A DNA stretch of 64,000 nt from Aestuariibaculum marinum (GCF_014596975.1 NZ_JACVXD010000002.1:490280-554279), one strand, 5' to 3'; shown: positions 14,043 through 23,310, numbered from the stretch's first letter. Made by a program: numbers and translations. The notes: a model not told the origin generated them from the sequence alone.

Positions 14043-16883
14043 ATGAAACACTATTTAGTTTTTTTAATGCTGCTGGGATTTTCTTTAAGTAGCTTTTCAC
14101 AAACCGGAAATATACAAGGGGTTATTACCGATGAAAATGGTATTACCGTGCCTGGAGCCACTATTGCTGTGCAAGGTTTTAACAAAGGGGCTGTTACCGA
14201 TTTTGATGGTAGCTATACCATAGTTGGAGTAAACGAAGGGCTTCAAAAATTAGTATTTAGCTTCCTTGGTTATTCCAACGTAGAAAAAGAAGTAACTGTA
14301 AAAGCAAATCAAACAGTGACTTTAAATGTTACTATGAGTTCTGAATCTACAACTCTAGATGAGGTGCTTGTAACGGGATATGGTTTAGGCGGACAAGCCA
14401 GAGCGTTAAACACGCAAAAAAACAAACAAAACATTACCAATATCGTGTCTACCGATCAAATTGGTAAATTTCCAGATGCTAATATCGGTGATGCTGTAAA
14501 ACGTATTCCTGGAATTACGATGCAGGTTGACCAAGGGGAAGCGAGAAATATTATAATTCGTGGTTTATCGCCACAATTAAACTCGGTAACTTTAAATGGA
14601 AGCCGTATTCCATCGGCAGAGGGTGATAATCGTAACGTACAGATGGATTTAATTCCTTCTGATATGATACAAACCATTGAGGTAAACAAGGCGGTAACTC
14701 CAGATATGGATGCCGATGCGCTTGGTGGATCGGTAAATTTAATAACAAGAACATCACCACAAGGGTTCCGTTTATCTGCTACTGCAGGTTCTGGGGTAAA
14801 TTTTATAACAGACAAACGAATCTTAAATGGATCATTCTTAGTCGGAAATCGTTCTAAAAATGATAAATTCGGATGGATGGTTTCTGCGTCTATCAATGAT
14901 AACGATTTTGGAAGTGATAACGTTGAAGCAGAATGGGAAGATGAATTCGAATTCAATAACGGAGACGAAGATAACTTAGAGGAAGTTGCTGTAAATCCGT
15001 ATGCAAAAGTGTTCGAAATTAGAGAGTATTTAGTACAACGTGTGCGCCGAAGTTTCTCTGCTAACTTCGATTATAAATTAAATGAGACTAATAATTTATA
15101 TTTTAAATCAATCTATAACTGGAGAGATGACCGTGAGAACCGTTTCCGTTTAGAAAATGAAATTTTAGATGGTGAAGATATTGGAGCAGGAGATTTTACT
15201 GTTGATGCGAATGGGAATTTAACGAGTTTCCCTGTTGAAGCAAAGCGTCAAACTAAAGGCGGTATTGCCGGCGGACGTAATAAAAATGCACGTCTTGAAG
15301 ATCAACGTATGCAAAATTACAGTGTAGGTGGTGATCACTTGTTGGGAAGTGTAGAGTTAGATTGGATGGCGTCTTTCTCAAAAGCTTCAGAAGAACGTTT
15401 AAATGAGCGTTATTTAGAATATGAAAGTGAATACGGTGTAGCATTTAACAACAATGCCGATAAACCATTATTTACGCCTTTAAATGCTTCAGAAGCAGAT
15501 TATATATTATTTGAATTAGATGAAATCTCTGAAGAGAATCAGTATACCGAAGAGCAAGATGTAAACTTTTTTGTGAATGTAAAAGCACCTTTAACTTTAG
15601 TTGAAGATCAGGAAGGTTTCTTGAAATTCGGATTTAAAAGTCGTTTAAAAAACAAAAACAGAGATAACGACTTTATGGAATTTAGTGATGAGACTGGAGC
15701 TTTAGATCTTTTAGGTGATATTCCTACTAAAAACTATTCAGATAATGATTTCTTGGCAGGTAGCCAGTATCAGGTTGGCTCGTTTGCTTCTGCCGATTAT
15801 TTAGGAGGATTAAATTTTAATGATTCAAGTCTTTTTGAAGGTGAAGATCTTCCAGATGAATATTTAACTGCTAATTTCGATGTAAACGAAAATGTTTATG
15901 CAGGTTACGCTATGTTAAATCAGCAGTTTTCAGATAAGTTTTCTGTGTTAGCTGGGGTGCGTTTAGAGCATACGTCAATCGACAGTGAAGGAAATACATT
16001 AGTCTTTAACGAAGATGGTGATTATGATGGTACACAGGTTGTTAAGGATAAAGCAAACTATACAAATTTATTACCAGGCGTACATTTAAAATATAATGTA
16101 GCTGAAAATACAGTGTTGCGTTTTGCGTGGACAAATACAATAGCGCGTCCTAATTATGTAGATTTAGTGCCTTACCAGGAAATTAATAATGAGGATGAAG
16201 AAATTTACTTCGGAAACTCAGAATTAAACCCAACAACATCGATGAACTTCGATGTTATGGCCGAGCAGTATTTTAAATCTGTAGGGTTGTTATCTGGAGG
16301 TGTATTCTATAAAGACATTCAGGATTTTATCTATACTAATGTTTCTGAAGACGACAACGGATTTGAAGTTTACAAACCGTTAAATGGAAATGGAGCTACA
16401 GTATTTGGAGCAGAGGTGTCTTTACAACGTCGTTTAAATTTCTTACCAGGGTTTGCTAAAAACTTCAGCATTTTCTTAAACTATACGTATTTAACGTCTA
16501 ACACAGATGGTATTTATAACGAAGATGGTGATGAGCGTACCGATTTAGATTTACCAAACACAGCACCAAATATGTTTAACGGATCGTTAGGGTATGCCGA
16601 TAAACACTTTAGCGTGCGTTTATCAGGAAACTTCTCTGATGCGTATGTTGATGAAATTGGTGGTCGTGCATTCGAAGATCGTTACTACGACAAACAGTTT
16701 TTCTTAGATTTTAATGCTAATGTAGCCTTATCAAAACAGTTAAGTTTATACGTGAATTTAAATAATATCACAAATCAACCATTACGTTATTACCAAGGAG
16801 TTAAGGGAAGAACCATGCAAATGGAATACTATGAAAAACGCCTGAACTTTGGTTTGAAATACGATTTGTTTAAAAAGAAGTAA
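14043..16883 (+). CDS. TonB-dependent outer-membrane receptor (phytase-linked)
   Basis: A 946-residue receptor: signal peptide (cleavage after SSFSQ), a carboxypeptidase-regulatory-like beta domain (residues 22-100, GVITDENGITVPGATIAV), a plug domain (about 125-240, GDAVKRIPGITMQ, VTPDMDADALGGSVNL) and a 22-strand barrel. The C-terminus ends in a beta strand, LNFGLKYDLF. It is followed 13 bases later by the phytase gene, so its ligand is probably phytate or an inositol-phosphate breakdown product; this is inferred from context. No SusD partner follows, which separates it from glycan-type SusCD pairs. Confidence 0.9.
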   Translation: MKHYLVFLMLLGFSLSSFSQTGNIQGVITDENGITVPGATIAVQGFNKGAVTDFDGSYTIVGVNEGLQKLVFSFLGYSNVEKEVTVKANQTVTLNVTMSSESTTLDEVLVTGYGLGGQARALNTQKNKQNITNIVSTDQIGKFPDANIGDAVKRIPGITMQVDQGEARNIIIRGLSPQLNSVTLNGSRIPSAEGDNRNVQMDLIPSDMIQTIEVNKAVTPDMDADALGGSVNLITRTSPQGFRLSATAGSGVNFITDKRILNGSFLVGNRSKNDKFGWMVSASINDNDFGSDNVEAEWEDEFEFNNGDEDNLEEVAVNPYAKVFEIREYLVQRVRRSFSANFDYKLNETNNLYFKSIYNWRDDRENRFRLENEILDGEDIGAGDFTVDANGNLTSFPVEAKRQTKGGIAGGRNKNARLEDQRMQNYSVGGDHLLGSVELDWMASFSKASEERLNERYLEYESEYGVAFNNNADKPLFTPLNASEADYILFELDEISEENQYTEEQDVNFFVNVKAPLTLVEDQEGFLKFGFKSRLKNKNRDNDFMEFSDETGALDLLGDIPTKNYSDNDFLAGSQYQVGSFASADYLGGLNFNDSSLFEGEDLPDEYLTANFDVNENVYAGYAMLNQQFSDKFSVLAGVRLEHTSIDSEGNTLVFNEDGDYDGTQVVKDKANYTNLLPGVHLKYNVAENTVLRFAWTNTIARPNYVDLVPYQEINNEDEEIYFGNSELNPTTSMNFDVMAEQYFKSVGLLSGGVFYKDIQDFIYTNVSEDDNGFEVYKPLNGNGATVFGAEVSLQRRLNFLPGFAKNFSIFLNYTYLTSNTDGIYNEDGDERTDLDLPNTAPNMFNGSLGYADKHFSVRLSGNFSDAYVDEIGGRAFEDRYYDKQFFLDFNANVALSKQLSLYVNLNNITNQPLRYYQGVKGRTMQMEYYEKRLNFGLKYDLFKKK

Positions 16884-16896
16884 GATTAGATTATAA

Positions 16897-17916
16897 ATGA
16901 AAAAATTAAAAATAAATTTAGTTTTAGGTGTCGCAGCTTTAATGGTAAGTTGCGGACCTAAACTCCCCGAAATTGTAGCAACTGCAATAACCGAAACTAC
17001 ACCTCACGATACCGACGATCCTGCGATTTGGGTGAATAAAGCCAATCCGGAACAAAGCATTGTGTTTGGAACCGATAAAGATGAGGTTAATGGCGGAGTT
17101 TATGCCTTTAATCTTGAAGGAAAAATAATTCCAGAAAAAAGTTTAACAGGTGTAAGCTATCCGAATAATGTGGATGTAGAATATGGTTTTAAACTGAATG
17201 ATTCTACAAAAACCGACATTATGGTGTTTACCGAAAGAGAAAAGCACCAGGTAAGAGTGTATTCGGTGCCAGATATGACACCTTTGGATAATGGAGGTTT
17301 TAAAGTCTTTGCAGATGAAACCGACATTGCGATGAAGCGACCAATGGGCGTTTCAATTTATAAAAACCCTAAAAATGATGAGATTTCATTTTTTGTAAGT
17401 AGAAAAGAAGGACCAACCGAAGGGTATTTATATCAATACGAATTGGTATCAGATTCTTTAGGAGTAAAAGCGAACTTACTTAGAAAAGTTGGCAAGTTTA
17501 GTGGACAGAAGGAAATTGAAGCCATTGCAGTAGATGATACCTCAGGATATGTGTATTATTCAGATGAAGGTGTTGGAATTAGAAAATACCACGCCAATCC
17601 GGAGCAAGGAAGTGAAGAAATTAGCCTTTTTGGTGAGGGACAATTTAAAGCCGATATTGAAGGTATTGCTATTGCCGATTATGGCGATAAGGGTTTTTTG
17701 TTAGCATCAGACCAACAACAGCATACGTTTAACGTATACGATTTGAAGACTAATGCTTTTATTAAAGCAATAAATCTTGGAACAGTAGAAACCGATGGTT
17801 GTGATGTTACTACTATGGCTTTGGGAAGTAAGTATCCAAACGGCTTATTTGTTTCTATGAGTGATGATAAAACGTTTTTATATCATGATTTAGCTTTACT
17901 TAAGCTAATCGATTAG
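16897..17916 (+). CDS. 3-phytase, beta-propeller type, lipoprotein
   Basis: A 339-residue lipoprotein (MVSC, Cys19) matching the beta-propeller phytase family over its length. Calcium- and substrate-binding stretches include HDTDDPAIWV, VFGTDKDEVNGGVYAFNL, YPNNVDVEYGF, GQKEIEAIAVDDTSGYVYYSDE and DIEGIAIADYG. It hydrolyses phytate stepwise and releases phosphate, here at the cell surface or in the periplasm. It is co-transcribed with the upstream TonB-dependent receptor, a pairing reported for beta-propeller phytases in aquatic bacteria. It ends at a strong terminator. Confidence 0.92.
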   Translation: MKKLKINLVLGVAALMVSCGPKLPEIVATAITETTPHDTDDPAIWVNKANPEQSIVFGTDKDEVNGGVYAFNLEGKIIPEKSLTGVSYPNNVDVEYGFKLNDSTKTDIMVFTEREKHQVRVYSVPDMTPLDNGGFKVFADETDIAMKRPMGVSIYKNPKNDEISFFVSRKEGPTEGYLYQYELVSDSLGVKANLLRKVGKFSGQKEIEAIAVDDTSGYVYYSDEGVGIRKYHANPEQGSEEISLFGEGQFKADIEGIAIADYGDKGFLLASDQQQHTFNVYDLKTNAFIKAINLGTVETDGCDVTTMALGSKYPNGLFVSMSDDKTFLYHDLALLKLID

Positions 17917-17937
17917 TTAGTTTTTTTCAATACTTTT

Positions 17938-17969
17938 AAGCCTTCTCTTTTTTTGGGAAGGCTTTTTTT
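17938..17969 (+). terminator. Intrinsic terminator of the phytase operon
   Basis: Stem AAGCCTTCTC/GGGAAGGCTT followed by seven T. Confidence 0.85.
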
Positions 17970-17988
17970 GTTGATTATTTCGGAATAA

Positions 17989-18309
17989 ATGATTAATTTA
18001 ATGCAAGTTAAATCCTCAACTAAACAAAAGACTATGCAACTCCCTTTTAGATCTGAAATTAGAAATTCCCCCAAGCAGCAAACCATTAAAATTTATTTAG
18101 GTGATGAATCTTTAGATGAGAAGATTAAGGTGCACTTAGAGCATTTTAAGGAAATAGAACATATAGAAATACGGGAAACCGTTGGCCAAAATCGGGCTAA
18201 TGAAAATATTACGGTATTTTTGAATGATGATGTCGATATTGTTAAGATGCAAAAAGCAATAGATTCCAGTTTGTGGTGGTATTTTGAAGAGGATATGGTT
18301 GAAGAATGA
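17989..18309 (+). CDS. Hypothetical small acidic protein
   Basis: A 106-residue ORF that I do not recognise. The N-terminus is basic and polar; from about residue 30 a possible small alpha/beta domain follows (TIKIYLGDESLDEKIKVHLE, NENITVFLNDDVDIVKMQKAI), with an acidic end (EEDMVEE). It has no signal or membrane segment. It fits between the phytase terminator and a terminator shared with ahcY, which supports a real transcript. The first ATG (17989) is only 20 bases after the T-run, so a later ATG (18034, MQLPFRSE) may be the true start. A chance ORF is possible. Confidence 0.5.
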   Translation: MINLMQVKSSTKQKTMQLPFRSEIRNSPKQQTIKIYLGDESLDEKIKVHLEHFKEIEHIEIRETVGQNRANENITVFLNDDVDIVKMQKAIDSSLWWYFEEDMVEE

Positions 18310-18330
18310 TTACCACATAATTTAAAACAA

Positions 18331-18363
18331 AAAAATCCCAAGCCTTGAAGCTCGGGATTTTGT
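18331..18363 (+). terminator. Terminator between the hypothetical gene and ahcY (both directions)
   Basis: AAAATCCC/GGGATTTT stem with inner AGC/GCT pairs; A-run on the left and T-rich right side suit both strands. Confidence 0.75.
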
Positions 18364-18370
18364 GTATTAA

Positions 18371-18413
18371 GAGATGCTGAAACACTTCGACTAGGCTGCT
18401 CAGTGTGACAGAT
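18371..18413 (+). repeat. Degenerate intergenic repeat, half element
   Basis: GATGCTGAAACACTTCGACT ... TCAGTGTGACAG resembles one arm of the inverted repeat at 41969-42045. It sits between the ahcY stop and the shared terminator. Repeats of this flavour (CTGAAACnnnTTCnnn...TGACA) are scattered between genes in many flavobacterial genomes. Confidence 0.5.
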
Positions 18414-18417
18414 GTTT

Positions 18418-19734
18418 TTAGTATCTGTAGTGCTCTGGTTTGAAAGGACCTTCAACAGTTACGCCAATATATTTTGCTTGTTCGTCGCTAAGCTCGGTAA
18501 GCTCAACTCCAATTTTAGCTAAGTGTAATTTGGCTACTTTCTCGTCTAAGTGCTTAGGTAACATGTAAACCTCGTTTCCGTAAGCTTCAGCGTTGTTCCA
18601 AAGTTCGATTTGAGCTAATGTCTGGTTTGTGAAGGAGTTACTCATTACAAAACTTGGGTGACCAGTTGCACAACCAAGATTAACTAAACGACCTTCAGCT
18701 AAAATAATGATATCGTTTCCGTCTACAGTATATTTATCAACCTGTGGTTTGATGGTATTTTTAGTGTTTCCGTAGTTTTCGTTTAACCAAGCCATTTGAA
18801 TTTCGTTATCGAAGTGTCCAATGTTGCAAACGATGGTTTTATCTTTCATCGCTTTAAAGTGCTCAGCTCTTACAATATCTTTATTTCCTGTTGTTGTAAT
18901 CACAATATCAGCATTACCAACTACAGTTTCTAATTTTTTAACTTCGTAACCGTCCATAGCAGCTTGTAATGCACAAATTGGATCGATTTCTGTTACAGTA
19001 ACAATACTTCCTGCTCCTTTAAATGAGGCAGCTGTACCTTTACCAACATCACCATAACCACAAACTACAACACGTTTTCCAGCAAGCATCACATCGGTAG
19101 CGCGACGAATCGCATCTACAGCGCTTTCTTTACATCCGTATTTGTTATCGAATTTAGATTTGGTTACAGAGTCGTTTACGTTAATAGCAGGCATTGGTAA
19201 TGTTCCGTTTTTAACACGCTCGTAAAGTCTGTGAACTCCAGTGGTTGTTTCTTCAGATAAACCTTTAATTCCTGCAGCTAACTCAGGATATTTGTCTAAA
19301 ACCATATTGGTTAAATCACCACCATCATCAAGAATCATGTTTAACGGCTTTCTGTCCTCACCAAAGAATAAAGTTTGCTCGATACACCAGTCAAACTCTT
19401 CTTCTGTCATGTCTTTCCAAGCGTAAACTGCAGTTCCTGCAGCAGCGATTGCAGCGGCAGCCTGATCTTGCGTTGAGAAAATGTTACAAGAACTCCAAGT
19501 TACTTCAGCACCTAAAGCTTGTAAGGTTTCAATTAATACAGCCGTTTGGATTGTCATGTGCAAACATCCGGCAATACGAGCCCCTTTTAAAGGTTGAGAA
19601 GCACCATACTCCTCACGTAAACTCATTAATCCCGGCATTTCAGCTTCGGCTAATTCTATTTCTTTTCTACCCCAGTCTGCAAGCGACATATCTTTTACTT
19701 TATGCGCTACGTAAGGAATCGTTTTTGTACTCAT
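18418..19734 (-). CDS. ahcY: Adenosylhomocysteinase
   Basis: A 438-residue S-adenosylhomocysteine hydrolase. It splits SAH into adenosine and homocysteine and so relieves methyltransferase inhibition. NAD-binding [17 protein letters not shown] and the C-terminal signature PFKPEHYRY are present, with [13 protein letters not shown] and the catalytic DGNDIIIL region. The start at 19734 ([22 protein letters not shown]) is the family's usual N-terminus; the longer open frame would begin within an inverted repeat in the leader. Confidence 0.96.
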   Translation of the reverse strand: MSTKTIPYVAHKVKDMSLADWGRKEIELAEAEMPGLMSLREEYGASQPLKGARIAGCLHMTIQTAVLIETLQALGAEVTWSSCNIFSTQDQAAAAIAAAGTAVYAWKDMTEEEFDWCIEQTLFFGEDRKPLNMILDDGGDLTNMVLDKYPELAAGIKGLSEETTTGVHRLYERVKNGTLPMPAINVNDSVTKSKFDNKYGCKESAVDAIRRATDVMLAGKRVVVCGYGDVGKGTAASFKGAGSIVTVTEIDPICALQAAMDGYEVKKLETVVGNADIVITTTGNKDIVRAEHFKAMKDKTIVCNIGHFDNEIQMAWLNENYGNTKNTIKPQVDKYTVDGNDIIILAEGRLVNLGCATGHPSFVMSNSFTNQTLAQIELWNNAEAYGNEVYMLPKHLDEKVAKLHLAKIGVELTELSDEQAKYIGVTVEGPFKPEHYRY

Positions 19735-19763
19735 ATCAATCTTTGTTTTGTTTTTAAAACTAA

Positions 19764-19813
19764 ACATTCTTGTGGTTAAAACATAAATAGTTAAATTCGC
19801 CTGTCAAGAATGT
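19764..19813 (-). repeat. Inverted repeat in the ahcY leader
   Basis: ACATTCTTG (19764-19772) and CAAGAATGT (19805-19813) are perfectly complementary over 9 bases, 32 bases apart, between the predicted ahcY promoter and its start codon. It may form a structured 5' leader. It does not match the SAH riboswitch or any SAM riboswitch that I recognise. Confidence 0.5.
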
Positions 19814-19832
19814 AAAATTGCCTTAGGCGGTG

Positions 19833-19840
19833 CAAAGATA
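19833..19840 (-). promoter_or_regulatory. Promoter -7 element for ahcY
   Basis: TATCTTTG on the minus strand. It gives a leader of roughly 90 bases that contains the inverted repeat. Confidence 0.55.
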
Positions 19841-19862
19841 ACTATAACTTTTAGAATATTAA

Positions 19863-20489
19863 ATGCCTCTTTATAAAACCATTACTCCAAATTCACAAAC
19901 TACTGTTAAAATCTGGAAAATAACAGAGTCGTTTGACGATTTAATGCATGGATTAGACTTAAAACCAGAAAGTTTGAGTCGTGTTTCAGGGATGAAAAGT
20001 GAAATGCATCAGCGTGGATTTTTAAGTGTAAGACATCTTTTAAGAGCGTTTGGTTATAGTGATTCTGATTTGTTTTACGATAAAAACGGCAAACCACATT
20101 TAAAGGACGGTAAGCAGATTTCTATTACCCATTCGTTTCAGTTTTCGGCGGTGATTGTTAGTGATGGTATTATTGGGATTGATATTGAAAAACAGCGTGA
20201 AAAAATTCAGGTCATTGCTCATAAATTCATTGATTATGAATATAATTATCTGGAAGAACATACCGAAGATTATATCAATAAGCTAACGGTAATTTGGTGC
20301 GTAAAAGAATCGTTATATAAGCTTTTTGCAACACCGGGACTTAGTTTTAAGCAACATTGTTTAATGATTCCAGCGTCAGACGATGTAAATGAAACTGTCG
20401 CTTGGATTGATTACAACGATAAAAAACACAGATATCACGTTCAGTTTTTAGAGTTTGAAGGTTTTACCTGTGCCTACGCAATGGCTTAA
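19863..20489 (+). CDS. 4'-phosphopantetheinyl transferase superfamily protein
   Basis: A 208-residue Sfp-type enzyme that moves the phosphopantetheine arm from CoA to acyl or peptidyl carrier proteins. The two signature motifs are IGIDIEK (about residue 103) and WCVKESLYK (about 142). It is moderately short, like other Bacteroidota members. Its TAA is followed immediately by the ATG of the GGGP-synthase-like gene (no spacer), so the two are translationally linked. The carrier protein target is unknown. Confidence 0.85.
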   Translation: MPLYKTITPNSQTTVKIWKITESFDDLMHGLDLKPESLSRVSGMKSEMHQRGFLSVRHLLRAFGYSDSDLFYDKNGKPHLKDGKQISITHSFQFSAVIVSDGIIGIDIEKQREKIQVIAHKFIDYEYNYLEEHTEDYINKLTVIWCVKESLYKLFATPGLSFKQHCLMIPASDDVNETVAWIDYNDKKHRYHVQFLEFEGFTCAYAMA

Positions 20490-21218
20490 ATGAAAACGGT
20501 TTATAAAGACATACGGTCCGCAGTTGATTCTGGTAAAAAGTTATTAGCCGTTTTAATTGATCCTGACAAGTTTTCAATTGAAAAGATTCCCGATTTTATA
20601 ACTAAAGTAAATGCTTCGGTAGCAACTCATATTTTTGTTGGCGGAAGCACCGTTGAAGATGACGCGACTCATGTTTTGGTTGAAGTGATAAAAACACACA
20701 CATCATTACCTCTCGTGTTGTTTCCGGGTGATGTCACGCAAATTACACCTAAAGCGGATGCGTTATTGTTTTTAAGTTTGATTTCAGGAAGGAATCCAGA
20801 GTATCTTATTGGGAAGCATGTGGAGTCAGTTTCAAAACTTCGAGGTTTAGGGTTGGAAGTCATTCCAACCGGTTATCTGCTTATTGAAAACGGCAAAGAA
20901 ACTGCTGTGCAACGTGTAACAGCAACTAAACCTATGTCCAGAGAACATATTCAAAGCATTGTTGATACCGCCAAAGCAGGTGAACTCCTCGGAATGAAAT
21001 TAATCTATCTGGAAGCAGGTAGTGGAGCGATACAACCCATAACTACAAAAATTATTTCTTCGGTTAAAGCTGATTTAAACATGCCGCTAATTGTAGGTGG
21101 AGGCATTCGAACCAAAAAACAATTAGAGTCAGCCTATAATGCAGGTGCAGATATCGTTGTTATAGGGACTGCTTTCGAACAGGATGAATCGTTCTTTAAT
21201 AATGTAACTATTTCTTAG
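20490..21218 (+). CDS. Geranylgeranylglyceryl-phosphate synthase family protein
   Basis: A 242-residue TIM-barrel of the GGGPS/PcrB family: AVLIDPDKF at the N-terminus, FVGGSTVE, LFPGDVTQI, then the phosphate-binding ends LIYLEAGSGA, IVGGGIRTKKQ and DIVVIGTAFE. The family forms an ether bond between glycerol-1-phosphate and a polyprenyl diphosphate. It is best known for archaeal lipids, but members with this activity have been studied from Bacteroidota. The in vivo product in these bacteria is not established. Its 3' end overlaps the convergent PL11 gene by 11 bases. Confidence 0.9.
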   Translation: MKTVYKDIRSAVDSGKKLLAVLIDPDKFSIEKIPDFITKVNASVATHIFVGGSTVEDDATHVLVEVIKTHTSLPLVLFPGDVTQITPKADALLFLSLISGRNPEYLIGKHVESVSKLRGLGLEVIPTGYLLIENGKETAVQRVTATKPMSREHIQSIVDTAKAGELLGMKLIYLEAGSGAIQPITTKIISSVKADLNMPLIVGGGIRTKKQLESAYNAGADIVVIGTAFEQDESFFNNVTIS

Positions 21219-23103
21219 CCCTTTTTACAATCTTTATATTCGGTGTTTTTGGTTTTTCCATACCGTGACCTAAATAAAAACTGGTATGTGCTGGCTGATT
21301 ATAACCTACATTCTGCCAGGCTATACTCACGCGATATAGCGGATCGTGCATCAATGTGAATATGCGATGTTCGGTAGGGTAGGGCGTTGAAAAAATTACG
21401 AGTTCAGTATTGTCCTCATTTCTCCAAATCACTTCTTCGCGCCAGTCTCCCAAGATATCAGCAATTAAGCATGGATTCGATTTTGTCCAGTTATTACTTC
21501 TTAGTTTCATGCCGTCATAATCGTAAGCTTTAAGTAGCATATCGGTAGATTTTGTTTCTGGATTCCATTTTGTGATAACTGTTTTGTCAACAATTTCCCG
21601 AAGCAGGTCGCCATCCCACCAACCAAACATATTCCAGCTGGCACCACGACGACCAGCCGTTGGGTAGGTTTTATAAATAACGTCGCCTTTCACATTATGA
21701 ATCCCAGAACCATTAGAAGCCCAGCTTTCTGCTCCTAAATAATTAGGGTCGATATCGGCAGTAACACCGCGACCAAAATCGCCATCTCCTTTAACACTCC
21801 AAAGTACTTCTCCTGTTTTCGGATCTCTAAAATCGATTGCCGGAATGGTTGTTCCGTTGGCTTCTTCATGACACATAAAGTATTCAAGTCCTTTGCGTGT
21901 TGGATTGAAATCTCCAAGATGAGCAGCATCACCATGGCCAAATTCTGTGGAATATAATCCTGTGCCATCATGATCTATAGCACAAGACCCAAACTGAATT
22001 TCATCAAAGCCATCGCCGTCTAAATCCCCAACAGCGAGGTTATGGTTGCCCTGACCAAAATATTTTTCGTTCCCTTTGGTATTGGTGTCAAATACCCAAC
22101 GTGTTTTTAGTTTATTATTTTTAAAATCGTAGGCAGCAATAACGGTACGCGTGTAATATCCGCGTGTAAAAACTAGGGATGGGTGTTTCCCATCTAAATA
22201 GGCTACGCAAGCCAAAAACCGGTCAACTCGGTTCCCGTAGCGGTCGCCCCAATCGGCAACGTTTCCACGAGGAGGTAAATAAGGTTCGGTTGAAATAAAT
22301 TCACCTGTTTCCCCTGAAAAAACGCTTAAATATTCTGGTCCTTCCAAAATATAGCCTCTTTCGTTTCTGTAATCGGCATCAGCATCTCCAAGAATATTTC
22401 CGGTTCCATCTGTGGTGCCATCAGCCGTTTTGCAAGTAATTTCAGCTTTGCTGTCACCGTCTAAATCGTAAACCATAAATTGGGTGTAGTGCGCTCCAGA
22501 TCGGATGTTTTTTCCTAAGTCGATGGTCCATAAAACTGAACCGTCGAATTCTAAGCCTTGTAAAAATGTGTTTCCTGTATATCCGCGGTGCGAGTTATCA
22601 TGAGAATTTGTCGGTTCCCATTTTAATACTATTTCATATTGTCCATCACCATCTAAATCGCCAACAGACGCATCGTTGGCTGTATATTTGTATTCTCGAC
22701 CGTCAGGAGATATTCCGCCTGTGGGTGCCGTTATCGGAATGGTTTTATATATGTTATTCCAAGTTTTAACAGGTTTAGATTTTTTCTGTTCTTTACCATT
22801 AATTATGGCTGAAATACTGTAATATTCATTAGATGTTGTCTTGTCGATATAGTTACTTCCTCCTGTTAATGGGGTTTGGTTTAATTTTATAGATCCTCGA
22901 TAGATGTTGTAAGAGGCGGTTTCAAATTCGTCAGCCAAAATACGCCAGCTAATTAAAACTTCATTTTCATTGGTTCTAACAGCTACGGTACCACGGTCTA
23001 AATCTTCCATTTGGTTTTGGGCGAAAATGGAGATATTAAACAAAAGAAAAACAGATAAAAAAGAAAGTGTATTTAAGGATTTTATTTTTTTGAAATGAAA
23101 CAT
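21208..23103 (-). CDS. Rhamnogalacturonan lyase, polysaccharide lyase family 11
   Basis: A 631-residue secreted protein with a signal peptide (cleavage near IFAQ), an N-terminal fibronectin-like region, and the PL11 eight-bladed propeller with several calcium-binding repeats (GDLDGDGQYEIVLKWEP, VYDLDGDSKAEITCKTADG, VGDLDGDGFDEIQFG). PL11 enzymes cut rhamnogalacturonan I of pectin by beta-elimination. No SusCD pair, other pectinase or regulator sits beside it, so this is an isolated enzyme or the edge of a dispersed pectin system. There is no type IX C-terminal sorting domain in view. Confidence 0.92.
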   Translation of the reverse strand: MFHFKKIKSLNTLSFLSVFLLFNISIFAQNQMEDLDRGTVAVRTNENEVLISWRILADEFETASYNIYRGSIKLNQTPLTGGSNYIDKTTSNEYYSISAIINGKEQKKSKPVKTWNNIYKTIPITAPTGGISPDGREYKYTANDASVGDLDGDGQYEIVLKWEPTNSHDNSHRGYTGNTFLQGLEFDGSVLWTIDLGKNIRSGAHYTQFMVYDLDGDSKAEITCKTADGTTDGTGNILGDADADYRNERGYILEGPEYLSVFSGETGEFISTEPYLPPRGNVADWGDRYGNRVDRFLACVAYLDGKHPSLVFTRGYYTRTVIAAYDFKNNKLKTRWVFDTNTKGNEKYFGQGNHNLAVGDLDGDGFDEIQFGSCAIDHDGTGLYSTEFGHGDAAHLGDFNPTRKGLEYFMCHEEANGTTIPAIDFRDPKTGEVLWSVKGDGDFGRGVTADIDPNYLGAESWASNGSGIHNVKGDVIYKTYPTAGRRGASWNMFGWWDGDLLREIVDKTVITKWNPETKSTDMLLKAYDYDGMKLRSNNWTKSNPCLIADILGDWREEVIWRNEDNTELVIFSTPYPTEHRIFTLMHDPLYRVSIAWQNVGYNQPAHTSFYLGHGMEKPKTPNIKIVKRAKK

Positions 23104-23206
23104 TTTAATAAATTGTTTAAGTCAGTTATGTGGTTTAGAATAGTTTGGCTCGGTGTTAAGACTCTCTGAATCAAGAAAAGTTTAATGATAAAATGCTGGT
23201 TTTAAT

Positions 23207-23214
23207 CAAATGTA
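23207..23214 (-). promoter_or_regulatory. Possible -7 element for the PL11 gene
   Basis: TACATTTG on the minus strand, about 103 bases before the start codon. Nothing else is recognised in the 207-base divergent region 23104-23310. Confidence 0.4.
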
Positions 23215-23310
23215 TATTTTACATATAATTAGTCTGTCCTGTGGTATCCTGAATCGTAATTTTTCTCTTGATATAAAAGGTAGTACTTTTAAGGTCTTAA
23301 AAAAAGACTT

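Noticed and set aside
14456-14956. 166-codon antisense ORF inside the TonB-dependent receptor
   Set aside because: Mirror of the plug-domain coding sequence; no independent features.
18093-18455. 120-codon ORF antisense to the hypothetical gene and ahcY end
   Set aside because: Crosses a terminator and the repeat element, with composition of a shadow frame.
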